From CBDBLK01 sp965243145 (GTDB lineage Bacteria > Bdellovibrionota > Bacteriovoracia > Bacteriovoracales > Bacteriovoracaceae): a DNA stretch of 64,000 nucleotides. Positions within the stretch are counted from its first letter, which is position 1. The number at the start of each line of letters is the position of its first letter. Location: positions 930,001-994,000 of the forward strand of contig CBDEUB010000002.1 in the NCBI GenBank assembly GCA_965243145.1. The letters run 5' to 3'. A program made the position numbers and the translations under genes. Positions 45,426 through 55,093 of the stretch are shown piece by piece. The notes under the pieces are model-generated. The model saw only the letters and a list, made by a program, of their open reading frames with translations. It had not been told where the DNA came from and did no database searches.

Positions 45426-46553
45426 ATGAAAAGGCCCAATCTGGTTCACTTTCTCCCCCTGATGACTGAAGAGTTCCTCAGTATTCGCTCCTCCATTTCC
45501 CTGCAAAAATACCGCCTGGAGGGGCACCACCTGTGGGAAATCGGCCGGGAAGCACCCTGGGAAATGGAGTTGGAACTGCCCACCCTGGGCCGCCCCATCG
45601 AGGCCTTCCGCCTGCTCCGCCGCCACTCTTTTCAAATGCAACTCATTGGCCTTGATGAAAAACAAAACCCCATCTATCAAAAAACTTTCGAGTCCGATGC
45701 CTTTGGAAATTTCAACCTCAAAATTTCCCTGGATTCCAGGCGCAAGGCCATCTCCGTACTCAAGGCCTACGAAGTGAGCGACCGGCAAGGCCTGGAACTC
45801 TACCTGGGGGCCTACACCCCCACCAAAATTAAAAATCCAAAAAAAATTCTAATCTGCGACTTTGACAAAACCCTGGTGGACACCCGCTATTCCACCACCC
45901 GGGAAGTGTACCACTCCCTGACTGGCCCCCTGGACGCTTTCCCCACCATCCCCCGTTCCGTCGAGATCGTCAAAGGCCATACCCGACGCGGATACCACCC
46001 CTTTATTTTGTCCTCTTCTCCACACTTTTACGAAAATGCCATCCGCGACTGGCTCGCCAAAAATAAGATCGTGACGGCGGGAATATTTCTCAAAGACTAC
46101 CGCAAAATTTTCAGTTTTTTTGAAAGGCACCTGACCCCCAAAGACATCAAGTTGCAAGGACTCTACAAATTGGGCCACTTGCTCGACATTTTACTGATGA
46201 CTGGCCCCCCGGAAGAGTTGGTTCTCATGGGCGACAACTACGAGGCCGATCCCATTGTCTACCTGGGGTTGGCCAAATTGTTATTGGAGGAGTTGCCGCC
46301 CTGGGAGATGTGGAACCTGCTCAAAAGACAAAAAACATTCCACACCAACCGCAAACAACACTCTCAAATATTGAGCAAGCTCTACCAATTCTCTGGCCAA
46401 CTCAAGGCCTGGAAAAAACAAAACCCCCACGGGATACAGTTAAAAATTTATATCCGCAAGATAAGGCCAGAAAACCCGTGGCCCATTTCCCCCGATTTGG
46501 AGTCCAATTTGCATCTCGTCGAACTCTACGAAGGGCCTGCCGAGGCACTTTAA
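45426..46553 (+). CDS. App1-like HAD phosphatase
   Basis: 375 residues. The C-terminal half is a HAD-type phosphatase: motif I CDFDKTLVDTRY (about residue 141), motif II ILSSSPH, and motif IV MGDNYEADP. The combination and preceding beta-sandwich-like N-terminus resemble App1/DUF2183 phosphatidate phosphatases. Reaction on phosphatidic acid is inferred; the protein lacks a signal peptide. Followed closely (20 bp) by a C45-like gene, perhaps co-transcribed. Confidence 0.8.
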   Translation: MKRPNLVHFLPLMTEEFLSIRSSISLQKYRLEGHHLWEIGREAPWEMELELPTLGRPIEAFRLLRRHSFQMQLIGLDEKQNPIYQKTFESDAFGNFNLKISLDSRRKAISVLKAYEVSDRQGLELYLGAYTPTKIKNPKKILICDFDKTLVDTRYSTTREVYHSLTGPLDAFPTIPRSVEIVKGHTRRGYHPFILSSSPHFYENAIRDWLAKNKIVTAGIFLKDYRKIFSFFERHLTPKDIKLQGLYKLGHLLDILLMTGPPEELVLMGDNYEADPIVYLGLAKLLLEELPPWEMWNLLKRQKTFHTNRKQHSQILSKLYQFSGQLKAWKKQNPHGIQLKIYIRKIRPENPWPISPDLESNLHLVELYEGPAEAL

Positions 46554-46572
46554 ACCTGCTATGCTCTAAGCT

Positions 46573-48309
46573 ATGAAAAACCACGGCAAAAAGGAGAAAA
46601 AACTTCCCATGTACGCCGCCTACGGCGACTCCAGTGAATGCTTTTTCCAACTCGGATGCCACGACCGCAAGATGGCCGGGCCACTCATCGAACACAACAG
46701 GAGCATCCTCAAAACCCCGGTGGCCAAACTCAACCGCGCCGCTGATAAAATGTCCAGGCCCTTCCTCAAAAAATTGATGGGCCAGCACCCCAGCTTTGCC
46801 AAACACACAGAGGCCTACGCCGCAGGCCTTGAATGTGATCCCTATCACTTGGCCCAAGCGGCCCTGATGCCCGAACTGGCCAGTGCCATCAACACTTGGA
46901 TTCCCAATCTCTTTTCTGGCCCGTTGGGATGTTCGAGTTATTTTATGTGGGACGACAAGCGGGAGGCCTTAGTCCACGGCCGCATTTTAGATTTTCCCCT
47001 GATGGGAAGTTTCGACCGCCACGAACGAGCACTGCTCACCCAATTTCATCATGGCCCCAAAATCTTTTCCCTGGGCAGTGCCGGTCTGCCCTATCCCTCC
47101 CTCACTTGCCAAACCGAACGGGGTATTTCCTTTGCCCTCCACCAAAAATTTACCAATATTTTCGACCCCCGCGGAACTCCCATCTTTGAATTGGTTTTGC
47201 AAATGCTCCAATCTTGCGACGACCTCAAAGAAGTACTCCAGTTTTTGAAAAAAAACCGCACCCTCACCTGCTGGGGATTTTATATGGGATTTTCCAGCGG
47301 AGAAGTTTTGGCGGCGGATGTGGCCGGTACAGAAGTTTTTCACCGCACTTACCGGATGGGGCCAAACGCCTCCGCCAAGGCCAAAGACAAGGACAGTGCA
47401 GGGGAAATCCTCTATTTTTGCAACCAATTGGAAAATCCCTCCTGGGGTTCCTCCGATTTCATCTACCCCTTGGGCCTCGACTACCACAACCACATGCACC
47501 GATCGGTGGCCCACAAAAAAATCGCCCGATACTTTGCCAACTCCAAACAACGGCAGGGCCACACCATGGAAAAACTAATGCGCATGATGGGCACACCATG
47601 GATGCCCGCCGATCTCTCCCCGGAAAAGTGGGAGGCCGACAACTTGACCCCTTCTTCCGTGCAAATCGCCACCCTGTGCCCGGACAAACAAAAAGTTCTG
47701 TTTATGCCGGAAAGTGCCCCCAAACATTTCCGCGGCCAATGGATCGATATTGGCCACACCTTTGAGAATCCCCGGCAACAACGGCGCTCACTACCACAAA
47801 AGCGCAAACCCCAAACCATCCCAAAAAAACGGGCCAAGAACCCGGGCGACCTGTGGCGAGGCCAAAAAAGTTTTATGGCCGCCCAAATGGCCCTGCAAAC
47901 CAAGACAGGCCCCGATCGCCACCACCTGGCCTACCACCACTTGCAAATGGCCGAGACCTACATGCAAGGCCATCCCGAGGCCCACATGGCCCACTTTTTT
48001 TTGCTGGTCTTGCGCTATTTGGATAAAACCCACCATAGGGAATTGCCACAACTTTTGAGCGAATTTGAACACCTGAAATCCCGCCTGCCCACCCACCTGG
48101 AAGGCCAGCGCCTGCTGTTCGTAGCGCGCTTGGAAAGACAACTCGAAGGCCACACCCGGGTGAGGGCCGAACACATTGAAAACCCCCACTTGCAACGCCT
48201 CTTTATCCTGGAAAAAAAGATCCCCCACCAACTCTTAGCTGTGGTGGCCAAACGCTTGATCATTCCGCGCTTTGATTTGATAGATATTATTTGTCCCCTG
48301 CGCCTGTAA
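46573..48309 (+). CDS. C45-like N-terminal-nucleophile acyltransferase/peptidase
   Basis: 578 residues. The segment FSGPLGCSSYFMWDD...VHGRILDFPL contains the Cys and the R-x-x-D-F pattern of the acyl-CoA:6-APA acyltransferase (C45) family, in which a Cys becomes the N-terminal nucleophile after self-cleavage before GC. A later WG-x-Y-M-x-F-S strand fits the fold. About 170 extra C-terminal residues are helical and His/Lys-rich, not part of the family domain. Substrate unknown. Stop codon directly abuts the 129-bp repeat copy 2. Confidence 0.75.
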   Translation: MKNHGKKEKKLPMYAAYGDSSECFFQLGCHDRKMAGPLIEHNRSILKTPVAKLNRAADKMSRPFLKKLMGQHPSFAKHTEAYAAGLECDPYHLAQAALMPELASAINTWIPNLFSGPLGCSSYFMWDDKREALVHGRILDFPLMGSFDRHERALLTQFHHGPKIFSLGSAGLPYPSLTCQTERGISFALHQKFTNIFDPRGTPIFELVLQMLQSCDDLKEVLQFLKKNRTLTCWGFYMGFSSGEVLAADVAGTEVFHRTYRMGPNASAKAKDKDSAGEILYFCNQLENPSWGSSDFIYPLGLDYHNHMHRSVAHKKIARYFANSKQRQGHTMEKLMRMMGTPWMPADLSPEKWEADNLTPSSVQIATLCPDKQKVLFMPESAPKHFRGQWIDIGHTFENPRQQRRSLPQKRKPQTIPKKRAKNPGDLWRGQKSFMAAQMALQTKTGPDRHHLAYHHLQMAETYMQGHPEAHMAHFFLLVLRYLDKTHHRELPQLLSEFEHLKSRLPTHLEGQRLLFVARLERQLEGHTRVRAEHIENPHLQRLFILEKKIPHQLLAVVAKRLIIPRFDLIDIICPLRL

Positions 48310-48438
48310 AGTAACTGGCCACACTTCGGGCCATCTTGTGACTCAGTTTCGCCGTCACTCCCTGCGATGTGCTAAAAGCACACCTCAGTCGCTCCGTCTC
48401 ACTTCATCCCAATCTGGCCCAAATTGTGACCAGTTACC
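48310..48438 (-). repeat. 129-bp dispersed element, copy 2
   Basis: Same length as copies 1 and 3. The outer stem is GTAACTGGTCACA with TGTGGCCAGTTAC, and the central stem is GTGTGC...GCACAT. It lies one base after the C45 stop, between converging genes. Confidence 0.9.
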
Positions 48439-48486
48439 CTGCCTTTAACATTATTTTTCTGATGTGAATACTCACACTTTGGGCCA

Positions 48487-49461
48487 TCACAACAATTTGA
48501 TTTTGCGGACTTCTTCCAAAGTGAGGCCCGTCGCCTTGGCCACAAACCTAGGATCAGTACCGGCGGCCAAAAGTTTGCGAGCAATTTCTAAGGCCTTTTT
48601 TAATTCTCCTTGAGTATGCCCCTCTTTTCGGCCTTTTTGCAATCCCTCTTGCAGGCCTTCTTCACGGCCTTCTTCACGGCCTTCTTCGCGTTCCATTTGT
48701 AACGAATATTTCAACGGTGGCATAATCCAATCCTCCTGGTTGTGCACAACTTTCTTTTCGATTTCCCGCAGTTTCTCTATACTAAATTTGCGCTTGCTAT
48801 GGCGTTGGAGGTAGTCCAAGGCCTTTTCCAGCAGCTTTTTCCTCTCCTCAGAATCGAGTCCTCTAGCAGTTGCAAAGAGTTTTTCAACCGCTTGGCCATC
48901 AATTCGCCAAATTTCCGAAAGGATAAAAAAGATAGGTTTCGTTGTCAAGCATTTTTTTTCCCACGCCTCTACATCGTTAAGGTTGAGCAGGCGGCAGGTA
49001 AAATTCAGCACATTGTGGCCGAAGTGGTGTAAGAGGCCTGGAGTCAGGCCATCCAGGGAATCTTGAAAATTGAGCGGGGCCTTCCAATGTTTGTCTGGGC
49101 CATGGTAGATCAAAATGGGAATAATAGGCCTTTTGGAGCGGGAGTAAATGGCGGTCTGGTATTGCAGGAGTTGTTGCAAAAGTCCGGCATCCTGGTAACT
49201 TTTATGTTCCAGCAGGAAAATCATTTGCACCCGTTTAGCAGAGTTTTTCAACTGCACTGAAAAGACCAAGTCCGTGCGCTTTTCGTTCCACTCCTGGTCG
49301 ATGTAGACAGTGGCCTCTGATTTGAGAGTGTCCCAATCGAAGAAAAGGCGTTCTTCGATGGCCAAAACCGATCGGAAAATGTCGAGGGAATAGCGCTCAT
49401 TTGAATAAATCTCTTGAAATAGAGCATTGTGTAGTTGGGCCTTGGATTTGTTGCTAGGCAT
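48487..49461 (-). CDS. Rpn family recombination-promoting nuclease
   Basis: 324 residues. The N-terminal PD-(D/E)xK core is RTDLVFSVQLK...QMIFLLEHKSYQD, with the typical I-Y-H-G segment following. The C-terminal half carries tandem EEGREEGREEG/LQEGLQKG repeats and a helical tail (LARKLLAAGTDPRFVAKATGL), as in RpnA-E/PD-(D/E)XK transposase-like proteins. Likely Ca/Mg-dependent DNA nuclease. Upstream dyad at 49473-49497. Confidence 0.9.
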   Translation of the reverse strand: MPSNKSKAQLHNALFQEIYSNERYSLDIFRSVLAIEERLFFDWDTLKSEATVYIDQEWNEKRTDLVFSVQLKNSAKRVQMIFLLEHKSYQDAGLLQQLLQYQTAIYSRSKRPIIPILIYHGPDKHWKAPLNFQDSLDGLTPGLLHHFGHNVLNFTCRLLNLNDVEAWEKKCLTTKPIFFILSEIWRIDGQAVEKLFATARGLDSEERKKLLEKALDYLQRHSKRKFSIEKLREIEKKVVHNQEDWIMPPLKYSLQMEREEGREEGREEGLQEGLQKGRKEGHTQGELKKALEIARKLLAAGTDPRFVAKATGLTLEEVRKIKLL

Positions 49462-49472
49462 AATTCTCTCTC

Positions 49473-49497
49473 TTGTGAAAGTTTTGAAACTTCACAA
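49473..49497 (-). promoter_or_regulatory. Dyad upstream of rpn
   Basis: TTGTGAA and TTCACAA flank GTTT/AAAC, giving an 11-pair dyad with one bulge 12 bp upstream of the rpn start. It may be an operator or leader hairpin. Confidence 0.4.
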
Positions 49498-49661
49498 AAG
49501 CAACATGCCAATGACAACCGGAAGGCCAAACCCTTGAAAACAGGCATGGCCTTAAAGGCCAAATTTACAAAAAAAGCAGCTTGCTATTCAAAAATAATGG
49601 CCTTGATCTCTTTTGGTAACTACTGGTACACCGTAAAAGAAGGTAGTTTGGCCAGCACAAT

Positions 49662-50444
49662 TTAATAGTTTTCCCCCACCACACTCTCGTCAAAGGTATT
49701 GCAACTCATGCCGGCGTCCACCACAATGCCCGAGGCATTGATCCCGCTGGAGAGGGGGGAGAGCAGAAAGGCCACTACATTGGCCACTTCGCCGGTTTGC
49801 AAGGCCCGCTTTCTCAAGGTCAATTTTTCGGCAAACAGGTAGTTATCGACATAGTTGGGAATGCCCGCCGAAGCACTGGTTTTCAAAGGCCCACTTTGAA
49901 CCACATTAAAGCGCACGCGGGAAAAAGAGCTAAAACTTTTGGCCAAATAGGCGACGGTGGCATCCAGTGCCGCCTTAATTGGCCCCATATAGCCGTAGTT
50001 GGTGGCGCGCGTGTCGGAAATGGAAATTGCCACTACCGAGGCATCAGGGGCCAAAAAATCTTTGATGGCGTTGCTGATGGCGATCAGGGAAAAGTGGCCG
50101 ATGCGATCCGCCTGGGCGTAGTCGCGCCACGAAGTTTGGTGAAAGGGTTTGGGATCGGAAAAGTTGGCGAAGGCAATGGAATGGAGAATCCCATCCAGTG
50201 TATTTTGAGATAAGATTTGCTCCAATATCCGAGGCAGGCCATCTATCTGTTCCTGAGATTCCACATCCAAAAGAAAAACCGGGGCACCGGGAAATAATTT
50301 TTCCACTTGGGCGCGGGCCATATCGTGCTGAACGGAAAAGATGAGTTCGGCACCGGCCGCCTGCAAGACTTTGGCCGAGTGGTAGGCCACCGACTTTTTG
50401 TTGGCCACTCCGGTGATCAAAAACCTTTTTCCCTGCAACTGCAT
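49662..50444 (-). CDS. fabI: Enoyl-ACP reductase
   Basis: 260 residues. NADH-dependent reductase of the last elongation step. FabI signatures: GVANKKSVAYHSAKVL near the N-terminus, SIAFANF, and the catalytic YGYMGPIK (Y-x6-K). The start overlaps the fabZ stop by one base. It is the last gene of a fabG-fabZ-fabI set, so one FAS II cycle is encoded together except for the ketoacyl synthase. Confidence 0.93.
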   Translation of the reverse strand: MQLQGKRFLITGVANKKSVAYHSAKVLQAAGAELIFSVQHDMARAQVEKLFPGAPVFLLDVESQEQIDGLPRILEQILSQNTLDGILHSIAFANFSDPKPFHQTSWRDYAQADRIGHFSLIAISNAIKDFLAPDASVVAISISDTRATNYGYMGPIKAALDATVAYLAKSFSSFSRVRFNVVQSGPLKTSASAGIPNYVDNYLFAEKLTLRKRALQTGEVANVVAFLLSPLSSGINASGIVVDAGMSCNTFDESVVGENY

Positions 50445-50923
50445 CAGTTTTTCGTTTGAGTAAGAGTTTTTTTCTCTTCCAGTAAAACTCCGGTGAAGCG
50501 AATGGACATGGCCACTTTTCCACCAACTCGCGTTTTACCCGACATATAAAAGGCGTTATCCAGGCGCTCATCGAGGCCAATGTGCATTTCCAGCAAGTCT
50601 CCTGGCCGTACAAAGTTTTTAAATTTGGCATCCCCCACCCGGGCGACGACGCCAAGGCCTCCTCCCGTTTCTTTCTGGCCCATCAACAAGGCCCCGCTCT
50701 GAAAGGCCGCCTCCTGCAAAATGACTCCGGGAACGATGGGATTGCCGGGAAAGTGGCCTTGGAAAAAATCTTCCTCGCCGCTGACCTGGTAGGCGGTGAC
50801 GATGCTCTTGTGATCGCCGTCCAGAGACAAGTTGACTATGCGGTCAACAAATAAAAATGGCCAGCGCTGGGGGAGGATGCGCAGGACTTCCTCGCTAGTT
50901 TTGTCTTCATTGCGGTTTTTCAC
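50444..50923 (-). CDS. fabZ: 3-hydroxyacyl-ACP dehydratase (FabZ-type)
   Basis: 159 residues, hot-dog fold. Active-site segment GHFPGNPIVPGVILQEAAFQ holds the catalytic His and Glu. The N-terminal LPQRWPFLFVDRI replaces the usual LPHRYPFLLVDR (His to Gln), so it is somewhat divergent. Dehydrates 3-hydroxyacyl-ACP. Confidence 0.9.
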   Translation of the reverse strand: MKNRNEDKTSEEVLRILPQRWPFLFVDRIVNLSLDGDHKSIVTAYQVSGEEDFFQGHFPGNPIVPGVILQEAAFQSGALLMGQKETGGGLGVVARVGDAKFKNFVRPGDLLEMHIGLDERLDNAFYMSGKTRVGGKVAMSIRFTGVLLEEKKTLTQTKN

Positions 50924-50935
50924 CCTAGGCCCTCC

Positions 50936-51676
50936 CTACAACCCGCCGGCCACTTCCAAACTGGCCCCACTGATATAGGAGGCCTCCGGTGAGGCCAAAA
51001 AGGCCACCGCCGCGGCCACTTCATCACAAGTTCCAAAGCGGCGTAGGGGCACTTGCCGTTTGTACTCTTCGACCTGCTCTGCCGGCAAATCGGCAATCAA
51101 TTCGGTTTCAATAAAGCCCGGCAAAACATTGTTGACGGTGATCCCCTTGCGCGCCACCTCTTTGCACAAACTCTTGGCCAGGGCAATTTGGCCAGCTTTG
51201 GAAGCGGCGTAGGAGGCCTGGCCCGGGAGGCCCAAGTGGCCGCCCACGGAACTGATATTAATAATGCGGCCGAAGCGCTTGGACAGCATCAGCAAAACTG
51301 CCCCCTGGGACATTAAGTAGGTTCCCTTGAGGTTGGTTTGCAAAACCGCATCCCAGTCCCCCTCTCGCAGAGAAACCAAAATTTGATCCCGGCGAATACC
51401 GGCGTTGTTGACTAAAATGTCCAGGCGGGCGTAACTCTCCTTGAGCCACTGGTAAAAGGCCTTGACCTGCTCCGCATCCGTCACATCACATTGCCTAATC
51501 TCCAATTGGGGGGCCAAATCCCCCAGCGAGGCCTGAAATTCCCTGGCCGCCTCGCTGCGGCCGCGGTAGGTGGCCACCACATTTGCCCCCCGCTCTAAAA
51601 AAGTGCGGGCGATGCCCGCTCCAATGCCGCGGGTTCCCCCGGTGACGACCACAATGCGGTCTTGAAAATGATTCAC
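50936..51676 (-). CDS. fabG: 3-oxoacyl-ACP reductase
   Basis: 246 residues; AAGGAGAAA upstream. Classical SDR: TGGTRGIG, NNAGIRRD, catalytic Ser (NISSVGG) and YAASK. NADPH reduction of 3-oxoacyl-ACP. It begins 34 bp after the methyltransferase gene of the R-M pair, which is inserted between it and the CrtI-like gene. Confidence 0.93.
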   Translation of the reverse strand: MNHFQDRIVVVTGGTRGIGAGIARTFLERGANVVATYRGRSEAAREFQASLGDLAPQLEIRQCDVTDAEQVKAFYQWLKESYARLDILVNNAGIRRDQILVSLREGDWDAVLQTNLKGTYLMSQGAVLLMLSKRFGRIINISSVGGHLGLPGQASYAASKAGQIALAKSLCKEVARKGITVNNVLPGFIETELIADLPAEQVEEYKRQVPLRRFGTCDEVAAAVAFLASPEASYISGASLEVAGGL

Positions 51677-51710
51677 AACTTTCTCCTTTTAAATCCACAG
51701 ATATTAAAGG

Positions 51711-52775
51711 TCAATTTTCTAAACTTTTAATAATTTCTGTCCCCAGTATTTTGCCAAATATAGGAGGGACAGCGTTACCTATTTGTAAATTTTTAGATGT
51801 TTTACTTCCAAAGAATTTATAAGAATCAGGAAACCCTTGCAAACGGGCACCTTCCCTTGTACTCAATGCTCTATTTTGAAAAGGATGAACACAGCGAGAT
51901 GATGAAGGTGTACCAAAATTTCTCGTTATAGTAGGGCCTGGGCAATGAGGCAATAGTCTAGCATAAGTATTATTAAAAAACTTTTTAGGCCTAAGACTTG
52001 GCGGTATGTCATTAATAGAACCACCCTTAGGTATTAATTTTAGAATTTTTTTCATTTTCTCTCCATAATTTGAAGAATTGTGTTCTGATAATATTTTTAT
52101 GCCTGAACGCATATTTTTTTGGTAATCATTTAATGGCCTACATTTATATGCACTGGCGGAATCATTATCCCCCAATTCAGGCAAATCCGATATAGCTTCT
52201 ATTAAAGTGAACTTTTCTTCTTCTTGATGTGTGGATACAGGTAGAGATACAGGAGGTAGTCCTTTTTTCCATCCTAGAATAATAGTCCTTTTTCTTATTT
52301 GCGGAAGGCCAAAGTTTGAAGCATCAAGAATACCAGAGCATATATCATAGCCTAGAAGATTCAATTCAGATAATAAAGTTTGGTAGGCAATACCCTTGTA
52401 TAAGTTACGGAATCCTGAAACATTTTCAAATAGAATGTACTTAGGATCAATCTCTTTAATTGCCCGCAGAAACTCATAAAATAAATTATTTCTAGAATCT
52501 CCAATATTTTTGGAACCTACGGTACTAAACCCTTGACAAGGCGGGCCTCCAGAAATGAGATCGACAACCGGATTACCTAACTTAAAAATTTGCTTTTTAA
52601 AATCAATATTGCGAATATCACTTGTTAGAATGTCAACGCTATTATGATTTTGTTTAAATGAATTTGCAAAATCTTTTTCAATATCATTAGCAAAAACAAT
52701 TTGAAAACCTGCCTGCGTAAGGCCAAGTCCCAATCCTCCGGCCCCTGAAAATAATTCAACTGCTAACTTTTTCAT
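51711..52775 (-). CDS. DNA (cytosine-5) methyltransferase
   Basis: 354 residues. The motifs are in order: I (FSGAGGLGLGL), IV with catalytic Cys (GGPPCQGFSTVGSK), VI (LFENVSGF), VIII (IRKRTIILGW), X (NLQIGNAVPP). The target-recognition domain spans about residues 190-275. Sequence specificity cannot be read. ATG directly follows the TAA of the endonuclease gene. AT-rich, with less GGCC than neighbours. Confidence 0.95.
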   Translation of the reverse strand: MKKLAVELFSGAGGLGLGLTQAGFQIVFANDIEKDFANSFKQNHNSVDILTSDIRNIDFKKQIFKLGNPVVDLISGGPPCQGFSTVGSKNIGDSRNNLFYEFLRAIKEIDPKYILFENVSGFRNLYKGIAYQTLLSELNLLGYDICSGILDASNFGLPQIRKRTIILGWKKGLPPVSLPVSTHQEEEKFTLIEAISDLPELGDNDSASAYKCRPLNDYQKNMRSGIKILSEHNSSNYGEKMKKILKLIPKGGSINDIPPSLRPKKFFNNTYARLLPHCPGPTITRNFGTPSSSRCVHPFQNRALSTREGARLQGFPDSYKFFGSKTSKNLQIGNAVPPIFGKILGTEIIKSLEN

Positions 52776-53552
52776 TTACCAAGTCACTTCAATCTCTTCT
52801 AACTTAGGCATTTGTTCTAATAGTCTCCATTTGAAATAATTTTGATCTATGGTTAGAACACTTTGGCCCTCCATTTGTTGTCGGGTAACAAAATTAATAT
52901 CGTTTTCTTTTATTTGGTCAAGTTGAATAAAACCAACTTGACCATTATAGAAATCAAAATGAATGCATAGCGTTCCTACTCCATTATCTTCTTTAACTCT
53001 TTTTGCTTCTCGTATCTTATGTTCCTTAATATCATTTGCTCCCTTAAATCCTGACTGAACTTCTATTCTTATAGTTCTACCACCTTTTTCAATCTCAAGG
53101 TCTGCTTTAGGACTTCTTTTAAAGAGATCAATATTTTTTAAATCGTCGTCACCTATGTTTGTTATGGAATTAATTTCGGTATTAAAAATCTTTGATATAG
53201 AAGGAATGAAAAACTCTGTAATGACATATCCTCTTAACCAAGAAAATAACACTTCTTCTGGGCGACGCCCTTGATTGTTCATTTTAGAAATTATGTTTGC
53301 TTGTTTTATTTTTTGATAAGGTTCATCTATATAATTTCTAAAGAAATGGTTTAAAGATTTCCTTCTTTCTTCTTGGTGAATGATGTTATTAATTTTTGTA
53401 ATAATATCCTTGATCCTATTATTTAATTTTATAATATAGTCATGATCAATAGAAGGAATTATGTCTTTCCCAGAAAGAAAACTTTTGACCTTCTCTTGAT
53501 TTGTATATCCTAATTCTGAACGGTATTGTTTAAAATACTTGGAGTGGTTCAT
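52776..53552 (-). CDS. Putative type II restriction endonuclease
   Basis: 258 residues from ATG 53552, which overlaps the CrtI-like stop (ATGA). A PD-(D/E)xK-like core is visible at KADLEIEKGG...IRIEVQSG (D then E-x-Q). The rest is helical. Location directly before a C5 methyltransferase makes a cognate restriction enzyme likely. The recognition site is unknown. Markedly AT-rich compared with the GC-rich operon around it, so transferred. Confidence 0.8.
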   Translation of the reverse strand: MNHSKYFKQYRSELGYTNQEKVKSFLSGKDIIPSIDHDYIIKLNNRIKDIITKINNIIHQEERRKSLNHFFRNYIDEPYQKIKQANIISKMNNQGRRPEEVLFSWLRGYVITEFFIPSISKIFNTEINSITNIGDDDLKNIDLFKRSPKADLEIEKGGRTIRIEVQSGFKGANDIKEHKIREAKRVKEDNGVGTLCIHFDFYNGQVGFIQLDQIKENDINFVTRQQMEGQSVLTIDQNYFKWRLLEQMPKLEEIEVTW

Positions 53553-55012
53553 ACTGTCTGCACCTGCACTCTGTCCAGGTGGGAAAGGTAAGTTTCCACT
53601 TGGTGGGACTGAATCGCCCCGTAGTTGGCGGCCCCGAGCCATCCCGACATAATAATGCCCACAGACCCAGCGTGAAAGAGGCCCGGGATGTGTTTGTGCA
53701 TCTCTCGGCCCAGGGGCAACCCCTCAAATTTGGTGCCAAAACTGGAACCCCGATAGTGCCTGGTGTAGCGCTCCACCGTCAACGGCGTGGAGGAATCGAT
53801 CACCTCGATTTTGTCCCGCACTCCCTGAATGATCTTTTCCAGGCCCTGCAACGCCCGCTCCACCGTGTAGGCCTTGCGCTGGCGATAGGCCAATTCGTCC
53901 AGCCCCGCCCAATCTTCATAGCGGGCATTGGAACTGGACACTACCGCATAGCGATTGTCCAAGTGGGGGCGCATGTGGGGGTAGTAAAAGCTAAAAGTCT
54001 GGGAAGTGACTTTAGGCGAGAGCAGCCCCTCGGTACTAAACTCCCGATCTTCGGAATAAAAAATGAGTTCCCCCACATCGGGCAAAGTCTCTCCCCTTTT
54101 GATCCCCATAAACACTTGACAAGACGAGGTATTCGGCCGCACTTGCTCGGCGGCACGCCAATATTCCTCTGGCCAAGCGGTCTGGCCCACTAACTTAAAG
54201 ATGGTGCTCTTCAAATCGGCGTTGGACACCACCGCCCGGGATTCCACCGTAGTCCCGTTTTCCAAGCGCACACCGCGAACGCCGTCCCTTTCCACCAGGA
54301 TGCGCTCTACCGGGGAGTGCAATTTTATGTCCACCCCACTGGCCAACATTTCCCCTTTTAAGAGGCCTATTAGCTGGTCGGTTCCGCCGTTGAAAATATA
54401 GACTCCCTTATTCATAAAATTGCCGAAGACAATACCGTAGGCGATGGCGGGGTCTTCCAGGGTGGAGCCGTTGGCGTAGGCGATGGGTTCCAATAAAAAG
54501 CGGGTGATGGGGTTGCTGTGGCCAAAATACTTGCGAAAAAATTGCAGCGTCGAGGTGGAGTGGCCATCGTAAAAATTCATCTCCGCCAAGGCGCTAAAAA
54601 AGGCCTCCACCGATTCCAGGGGTGCGCCGAAGTGCCGGTGCAATAAGCGCATATAATCAACACGGGTAAAGTCGGTTTCCAACTGGTACTGGGGGTTGAT
54701 AAAGCGCACTTTGCGCACTTGTCTAATTTTATCGGATACAGCGCGACTCCAATAGCGCCTGCAAGTTTTGATCATGCCCGCGGGAAAGCCGTGCAGAGAG
54801 ACATCAAAAATGTGTTCTCCTTTGAGGCGGCGAAACCAAGTTGCCAGCCCCCCCAGTTTGTTGTGGCCCTCCAGCAAGAGGACGCGGCGCTGGTTGCGCG
54901 CCAGGAGATTGGCGGCGGTCATGCCTGCCCAGCCCGAACCCACCACCACCACATCATAGGCCCGGGTGATCCGATCCCGCTTGGAATAGAGAATGCCCTC
55001 TCGATTTTGCAT
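53549..55012 (-). CDS. CrtI/CrtISO-like FAD flavoprotein
   Basis: 487 residues from ATG 55012. The dinucleotide-binding motif VVVGSGWAGMTAANLLARNQ starts the protein. HNKLGG follows the first beta-alpha-beta and a phytoene-desaturase-like C-terminus (GLFHAGSVGIIMSGWLGAANYG) closes it. Such enzymes desaturate or isomerise carotenoids or retinoids, or act on other lipids. No other carotenoid genes are nearby, and association with fabG/Z/I hints at a lipid substrate. Stop overlaps the restriction gene by 4 bp. Confidence 0.85.
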   Translation of the reverse strand: MQNREGILYSKRDRITRAYDVVVVGSGWAGMTAANLLARNQRRVLLLEGHNKLGGLATWFRRLKGEHIFDVSLHGFPAGMIKTCRRYWSRAVSDKIRQVRKVRFINPQYQLETDFTRVDYMRLLHRHFGAPLESVEAFFSALAEMNFYDGHSTSTLQFFRKYFGHSNPITRFLLEPIAYANGSTLEDPAIAYGIVFGNFMNKGVYIFNGGTDQLIGLLKGEMLASGVDIKLHSPVERILVERDGVRGVRLENGTTVESRAVVSNADLKSTIFKLVGQTAWPEEYWRAAEQVRPNTSSCQVFMGIKRGETLPDVGELIFYSEDREFSTEGLLSPKVTSQTFSFYYPHMRPHLDNRYAVVSSSNARYEDWAGLDELAYRQRKAYTVERALQGLEKIIQGVRDKIEVIDSSTPLTVERYTRHYRGSSFGTKFEGLPLGREMHKHIPGLFHAGSVGIIMSGWLGAANYGAIQSHQVETYLSHLDRVQVQTV

Positions 55013-55093
55013 TGTTGGCCACAATACCCCGTCTCGCCCCTTCTTGTAAGGCCCGTTGACTCGCGCGCGCTCAACGGGCAAACTAAACTCGCC

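Noticed and set aside
51711..53552. R-M pair recognising GGCC, explaining its abundance
   Set aside because: Specificity cannot be read from sequence, and restriction usually depletes rather than enriches its site.
54719..55093. Long N-terminal extension of the 55094 secreted protein
   Set aside because: It is antisense to the CrtI-like gene, and a signal peptide begins at GTG 55094.
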